64,000 nt of DNA from Pseudomonas sp. A-RE-19 (GTDB lineage: Bacteria > Pseudomonadota > Gammaproteobacteria > Pseudomonadales > Pseudomonadaceae). Each line of letters starts with the position of its first letter. The stretch's first letter is position 1. The translations under genes and the position numbers were made by a program. The stretch covers positions 124,001 through 188,000 of the forward strand of contig NZ_JAHBDQ010000022.1 of assembly GCF_019956555.1 (NCBI RefSeq), read 5' to 3'. Under the pieces are notes generated by a model. That model worked only from the letters and a program-made list of their open reading frames with translations, ran no database searches and was not told the DNA's origin. Shown here in pieces: positions 60,194-64,000 of the stretch.

Positions 60194-60679
60194 TCAGATA
60201 CTCTCCAGTTCCGACCATTCTTCTTCGCTCATCATCTTGTCCAGCTCGACCAGGATCAGCAGTTCGTTGTTCTTGTTGCACACGCCTTGAATGAACTTGG
60301 CGGACTCTTCGTTACCGACGTTCGGCGCAGTCTCGATTTCCGACTGACGCAGGTAAACCACTTCAGCCACGCTGTCGACCATGATCCCGACCACTTGCTT
60401 GTCGGCTTCGATGATGACGATACGGGTGTTGTCGCTGATCTCGGCGTTCATCAGGCCGAAGCGCTGACGGGTGTCGATCACGGTGACTACGTTACCGCGC
60501 AGGTTGATGATGCCCAGTACGTAGCTCGGGGCACCGGGTACCGGGGCGATTTCGGTGTAACGCAGGACTTCCTGAACGCGCATCACGTTGATGCCGTAGG
60601 TTTCATTGTCCAGTTTGAAGGTTACCCATTGCAGGATCGGATCTTCAGAACCTTTTGCATTCGTCGCTTGACTACTCAT
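60194..60679 (-). CDS. cheW: Chemotaxis adaptor protein CheW
   Basis: CheW couples chemoreceptors to the kinase CheA. The 161-residue single-domain protein contains ILQWVTFKLDNETYGINVMR and VLGIINLRGNVVTVIDTRQR, the SH3-like folds of CheW, and VDSVAEVVYLRQSEIETAPN. Start ATG 60679 (MSSQATNAKGSED) has an AGGGG site; a 60-codon upstream extension falls in the intergenic stretch. It lies between the DUF2802 gene and the CheW-like gene, as in P. aeruginosa. Confidence 0.96.
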   Translation of the reverse strand: MSSQATNAKGSEDPILQWVTFKLDNETYGINVMRVQEVLRYTEIAPVPGAPSYVLGIINLRGNVVTVIDTRQRFGLMNAEISDNTRIVIIEADKQVVGIMVDSVAEVVYLRQSEIETAPNVGNEESAKFIQGVCNKNNELLILVELDKMMSEEEWSELESI

Positions 60680-60762
60680 ACCCTGACCCCTCGAAAAACC
60701 GCCCTGGCGGTGTGTGTTCTGTGTGGCGGCACTGAATGCCGTCACCTGTCTTTTATGCAGCT

Positions 60763-61629
60763 TTATGTCGGTTTGTGTGGCGGCTTGCTGCCGCCCATGT
60801 GCTTGGCCCCGCCGCTGGCGATCAGCTCGGCCAGTGCGGAAACGTCGAGCAAGGCACACATGTGTTCAATCACCGTGCCCGCCAGCCATGGCCGTTGACC
60901 CCGATGGCTGCGCCATTTGATTTCGTTCGGGTCCAGGCGCAATGAGCGGCTGACCTGATGCACCGCCAGCCCCCACTCGTAACCCTGAACCGAAATCACG
61001 TATTGCAGGCCCTGGCGAAAATCATCGCGGTAGCGGTCCGGCATGACCCAGCGTGCGGTATCCAGTACTTTCAGGTTGCCGGCCTGGCTTGGCAGGATCC
61101 CGAGGAACCATTCCGGCTGACCGAACAACGGCGTCAGCTCGTGACCGGCCAGGGAATAAATCGACCCCAGGCATACCAGCGGCACAGCCAGGGTCAACCC
61201 GGCGACGTCGAACAACAGGCATTCGAACGGCTCGGCAGCCCACGACGGACGACCGTCGGTTTGCACCGGAGGCGGCGTATTGCTCGGCGGCAGATGAACT
61301 TCGACCACCGGTGGCACCAGCGCTTGCAGCAGCGGTGCGATGGTCGAAACGGGTGCCAGAACCGGTGCCGGCGCTTCGATCACGGCCACCGGTGCTTTCA
61401 CCACTGGCGCAACGACGGGGGCAGCGGCCACTGTCGGTTGATGTGCATCACGGGCCTGTTCTTCAAGCACGGCAGCCTGAAACTCATCCAGTGCCGCTTC
61501 AACTTCGACAACCTCGGGCAGCACCTCGACTTCTGGCAGCAACTCTTCAGTCGCGTCTTGCAGCAAACTGTCCAGATAAGACTGGAGCGCCAGTTGCGGA
61601 CGCGAGGTGATTTTCACCGGCCGATTCAT
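60763..61629 (-). CDS. CheW-domain protein with long Pro/Val-rich N-terminus (ParP/PA1463-like)
   Basis: The 288-residue protein has a short conserved N-terminus (NRPVKITSRPQLALQSYLDS), a Glu-rich and then Pro/Val/Ala-rich linker (about 30-125), and a C-terminal CheW-like domain from about 135 (CLLFDVAGLTLAVPLVCLGS ... HMCALLDVSALAELI). Related CheW-linker proteins next to ParA (ParP) help place chemotaxis arrays at cell poles. Start ATG 61629 has AAGGAG 5 bases upstream, at the edge of a type-III REP. It is transcribed after the ParA gene. Confidence 0.85.
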   Translation of the reverse strand: MNRPVKITSRPQLALQSYLDSLLQDATEELLPEVEVLPEVVEVEAALDEFQAAVLEEQARDAHQPTVAAAPVVAPVVKAPVAVIEAPAPVLAPVSTIAPLLQALVPPVVEVHLPPSNTPPPVQTDGRPSWAAEPFECLLFDVAGLTLAVPLVCLGSIYSLAGHELTPLFGQPEWFLGILPSQAGNLKVLDTARWVMPDRYRDDFRQGLQYVISVQGYEWGLAVHQVSRSLRLDPNEIKWRSHRGQRPWLAGTVIEHMCALLDVSALAELIASGGAKHMGGSKPPHKPT

Positions 61630-61640
61630 GCGCACTCCTT

Positions 61641-61731
61641 TGTAGGAGCGAGGCTTGCCCGCGAAGCAGACACCGCAGTGCTCACAGTAAAATCGCGTAA
61701 TCGTTCTTCGCGGGCAAGCCTCGCTCCTACA
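61641..61731. repeat. REPIN-like pair of type-III REPs between parA and the cheW-like gene
   Basis: TGTAGGAGCGAGGCTTGCCC and its reverse complement are about 35 bases apart. It begins at the ribosome-site edge of the cheW-like gene. Confidence 0.85.
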
Positions 61732-61746
61732 AGGGCTGCGCTCATC

Positions 61747-62535
61747 TCAAGCCACCTGCGGAACAAGTTGTGCCGCCAGCAAATGCTTGAGCAGGGCGCG
61801 GTACGCGAGAACGCCACGGCTCTTGCCGTCGAATTGCGAAGGCGTCAGCCCTGCCCGGCTCGCGTCACGCAAGCGGGTATCGATCGGGATGTAGCCTTGC
61901 CAGATTTCTTCCGGGTACTTGTCGCGCAGCACGCGAAGGGTGCCGAGGGAAGCCTGGGTGCGACGATCGAACAGGGTCGGCACGATGCTGAACGGCAGCG
62001 CCTGTTTGCGTGAACGGTTGATCATCGCCAGGGTGTTGACCATGCGCTCCAGGCCTTTGACCGCCAAGTGCTCGGTCTGCACCGGAATCACCAACTGCTG
62101 GCTGGCCGCCAAGGCGTTGACCATCAACACGCCGAGCAACGGCGGGCTGTCGATTACCGCGTAATCGAAGTCCTGCCAAAGTTGCGCCAGGCTCTTGGCG
62201 ATCACCAGGCCCAAACCACTCTGGCCCGGCGACTGACGCTCAAGGGTCGCCAGCGCGGTGCTCGACGGCAACAGGGAAATGCGTTCGTCACTGGTGGGCA
62301 TCAGCAACTGCCCGGGCAAGCCTTGCGGCACGCTGCCCTTGTGCAGAAACAGGTCGTAGCTGCTGTGTTCCAGGCTGTCGGGGTCGTAACCGAAGTAGCT
62401 GGTCATGGAGCCGTGCGGGTCGAGATCAACCACAACCACGCGCTTGCCCGCCTCAGCCAGTAAACCGGCTAAAGCGATGGAGGAAGTGGTTTTACCGACA
62501 CCACCCTTTTGATTGGCGACTGCCCAGACTCTCAT
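61747..62535 (-). CDS. ParA family ATPase (ParC-type, chemotaxis array positioning)
   Basis: The 262-residue protein has the deviant Walker A KGGVGKTTSSIAL (about 10-22), Walker A' VVVVDLDPHGSMTSYFG and Walker B YAVIDSPPLLG. In the chemotaxis operons of gamma-proteobacteria a ParA homologue (ParC) sits beside ParP and positions arrays at the cell pole; position here between motD and the CheW-linker protein supports the same role. DNA partitioning is less likely since no parB follows. Confidence 0.93.
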   Translation of the reverse strand: MRVWAVANQKGGVGKTTSSIALAGLLAEAGKRVVVVDLDPHGSMTSYFGYDPDSLEHSSYDLFLHKGSVPQGLPGQLLMPTSDERISLLPSSTALATLERQSPGQSGLGLVIAKSLAQLWQDFDYAVIDSPPLLGVLMVNALAASQQLVIPVQTEHLAVKGLERMVNTLAMINRSRKQALPFSIVPTLFDRRTQASLGTLRVLRDKYPEEIWQGYIPIDTRLRDASRAGLTPSQFDGKSRGVLAYRALLKHLLAAQLVPQVA

Positions 62536-62578
62536 TCGGATTGTTCCTCCCGGTCGAAAAGGCCGACCGAGAAATAGC

Positions 62579-63469
62579 TCAACGTATTAATGCGGGTGAC
62601 GGAGAATTGACGGCGCTCTCTCGTCCCGGCGACTTGACCGGGGTCGGTGCAGTTTGTGTGCCAGCACGCTTCAATGCGGCATCCGGTTTCGCATTGGCGG
62701 TTCCGGTACCGGTGAGGCTGCGGCGTACATCGAGATTTCGTGACACCACCAGCACCACCCGACGGTTACGCGCCCGGCCTTCGGCAGTGGCGTTGTTGGC
62801 CACTGGCTGGAATTCGCCATAACCCACCGACGCCAAGCGGCCAGGGTTCACGCCCTGCATCGCCAGCATGCGCACGATGCTCGCCGAACGGGCCGAGGAC
62901 AGCTCCCAGTTGGTCGGGTATTGCGCGGTGCGAATCGGTTGATCGTCGGTAAAGCCTTCGACGTGAATCGGGTTGTCGAACGGCCTGAGGATCGCGGCCA
63001 CCTTGTCGATGATGTTGAACGCGATGTCGCTGGGCATCGCGTCGCCACTGCCGAACAACAGGCTGGAATTGAGCTCGATCTCGACCCACAACTCATTGCC
63101 GCGCACGGTCATCTGGTTGGAGCTGATCAGGTCGCCGAACGCCGCGCTGATGTCATCGGCAATGCTTTTGAGCGGGTCGCTGGCACCGGCGATGCCGGCG
63201 TCGACCTGCTCGCTGTCCTTGACCAGCGGCTTGGCCGGGGTCACGGTCTGCGGTCGCTCGTCACCGATGGGAATCGGCTTGAGGGCGCGGTCGGAGTCGG
63301 TAAACACCCCGATCAGCGCCTCGGAAATGACCTTGTATTTGCCTTCGTTGATCGACGAAATCGAGTACATCACCACGAAGAAAGCGAACAGCAAGGTAAT
63401 GAAGTCGGCGTAGGAAACGAGCCAGCGCTCATGGTTTACATGTTCTTCAGGTTGCCTGCGACGAGCCAT
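62579..63469 (-). CDS. motD: Flagellar motor stator protein MotD (MotB-type)
   Basis: MotD binds peptidoglycan and pairs with MotC as a stator unit. The 296 residues have the MotB-like start with a membrane helix and catalytic aspartate (WLVSYADFITLLFAFFVVMY, about 16-36), then a linker with plug and a C-terminal OmpA-like peptidoglycan domain (VEGFTDDQPIRTAQ and LSSARSASIVRMLAMQGVNP). A Pro/Lys-rich tail follows. It lies 15 bases from motC. Confidence 0.95.
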   Translation of the reverse strand: MARRRQPEEHVNHERWLVSYADFITLLFAFFVVMYSISSINEGKYKVISEALIGVFTDSDRALKPIPIGDERPQTVTPAKPLVKDSEQVDAGIAGASDPLKSIADDISAAFGDLISSNQMTVRGNELWVEIELNSSLLFGSGDAMPSDIAFNIIDKVAAILRPFDNPIHVEGFTDDQPIRTAQYPTNWELSSARSASIVRMLAMQGVNPGRLASVGYGEFQPVANNATAEGRARNRRVVLVVSRNLDVRRSLTGTGTANAKPDAALKRAGTQTAPTPVKSPGRESAVNSPSPALIR

Positions 63470-63484
63470 AATCCATTACTCCAA

Positions 63485-64000
63485 TCAATCCATGAAGCCC
63501 TGAAGCTTCAACTCGATAGAGCGAGGGTTTTCACCTTCGGCGATCGACAGGATGCCTTCCAGCAACATCTCGCGATAACGCGACTGGCGCAACGCGATGG
63601 ACTTGAGCTTGGCGGCAACCGGCAGCAGCACCAGGTTGGCACTGGCCACGCCGTAGATGGTGGCGACGAACGCGACGGCAATACCGCTGCCCAGTTGCGA
63701 CGGATCGGCCAGGTTGCCCATGACGTGGATCAGGCCCATCACCGCACCGATGATGCCGATGGTCGGCGCGTAGCCGCCCATGCTTTCAAAGACTTTGGCG
63801 GCTTCGATGTCGCGGCTTTCCTGGGTGTAGAAATCCACTTCCAGGATGCTGCGAATCGCTTCCGGCTCGGCGCCGTCCACCAGCAATTGCAGGCCTTTGC
63901 GCGAGTAGCTGTCGGGTTCGGCGTCGGCCACCCCTTCCAGGCCGAGCAAACCTTCCTTGCGGGCGGTCAGGCTCCAGTTCACTACGCGATCGATGCCACC
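63485..64000 (-). CDS. motC: Flagellar motor stator protein MotC (MotA-type), 5' end cut by window
   Basis: Only the C-terminal 171 residues are present; the start is beyond base 64000. The visible part contains the MotA-family cytoplasmic loop (RDIEAAKVFESMGGYAPTIG) with the proline residues of the stator, then two membrane helices (IIGAVMGLIHVMGNL and IAVAFVATIYGVASANLVL) and the C-terminal tail. It forms the H+ or Na+ channel with MotD. Typical length is about 246 residues, so about 75 are missing. Confidence 0.95.
   Translation of the reverse strand, partial: GGIDRVVNWSLTARKEGLLGLEGVADAEPDSYSRKGLQLLVDGAEPEAIRSILEVDFYTQESRDIEAAKVFESMGGYAPTIGIIGAVMGLIHVMGNLADPSQLGSGIAVAFVATIYGVASANLVLLPVAAKLKSIALRQSRYREMLLEGILSIAEGENPRSIELKLQGFMD

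Overview
The window is chromosomal DNA from a Pseudomonas of the fluorescens group. This rests on gene order, protein sequences and codon use. The order sdhCDAB-sucAB-lpd-sucCD divergent from gltA, the gcl-hyi-glxR-ttuD-pykF operon next to a urea transporter, and motC-motD-parA-cheW-DUF2802-flhB2-fliK next to ccmABCDEFGHI are all known from Pseudomonas. The many short palindromic repeats are the REP/REPIN families typical of this group. No rRNA, tRNA, CRISPR, prophage or resistance gene was seen, so this is mainly core genome decorated with repeats.

Layout. 1-2.1 kb: end of purM, purN and a DUF3108 periplasmic protein. 2.3-11 kb: housekeeping genes (OsmC, pirin, dienelactone hydrolase, htpG with a sigma32-like promoter, two thioesterases, a small lipoprotein, MAPEG and DUF599 membrane proteins, brnQ). 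11.1-24.2 kb: the TCA-cycle block, with sdh/suc on the minus strand and gltA divergent; both directions have near-consensus sigma70 promoters. 24.2-25.3 kb: a gene-free stretch dominated by an 800-bp imperfect inverted-repeat element. 25.3-34.9 kb: acetate permease actP with its DUF485 partner, an orphan glycine-betaine binding protein divergent from a GH17-type glucan synthase, an alpha/beta-hydrolase-like protein coupled to an MlaA/VacJ homologue, a DUF808 protein and a RutR-like TetR regulator.

35.0-44.9 kb: a RAYT transposase bracketed by REPINs, then a GlcG-type protein divergent from the glyoxylate operon (glyoxylate to tartronate semialdehyde to glycerate to 2-phosphoglycerate, plus pyruvate kinase). 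A urea transporter and a small voltage-gated-type ion channel follow. 45-49.6 kb: sulfate-binding protein, periplasmic proteins, an MFS exporter and a hicAB toxin-antitoxin pair. 49.7-56.6 kb: the complete cytochrome c maturation operon ccmABCDEFGHI. 56.8-64 kb: fliK and flhB2-like genes convergent with chemotaxis/motor genes; between them lies a duplicated segment that has captured an extra membrane-protein gene.

Accessory signals. The most noteworthy are (1) the large inverted-repeat element near 24.7 kb, (2) the RAYT with its REPINs and the REPIN pairs placed in nearly every junction of the gcl operon, (3) the duplication and capture event at 58.6-59.8 kb, and (4) paired TTGTATACAA palindromes in the gcl/glcG-like divergent region. 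I did not find a clearly new multi-gene system.
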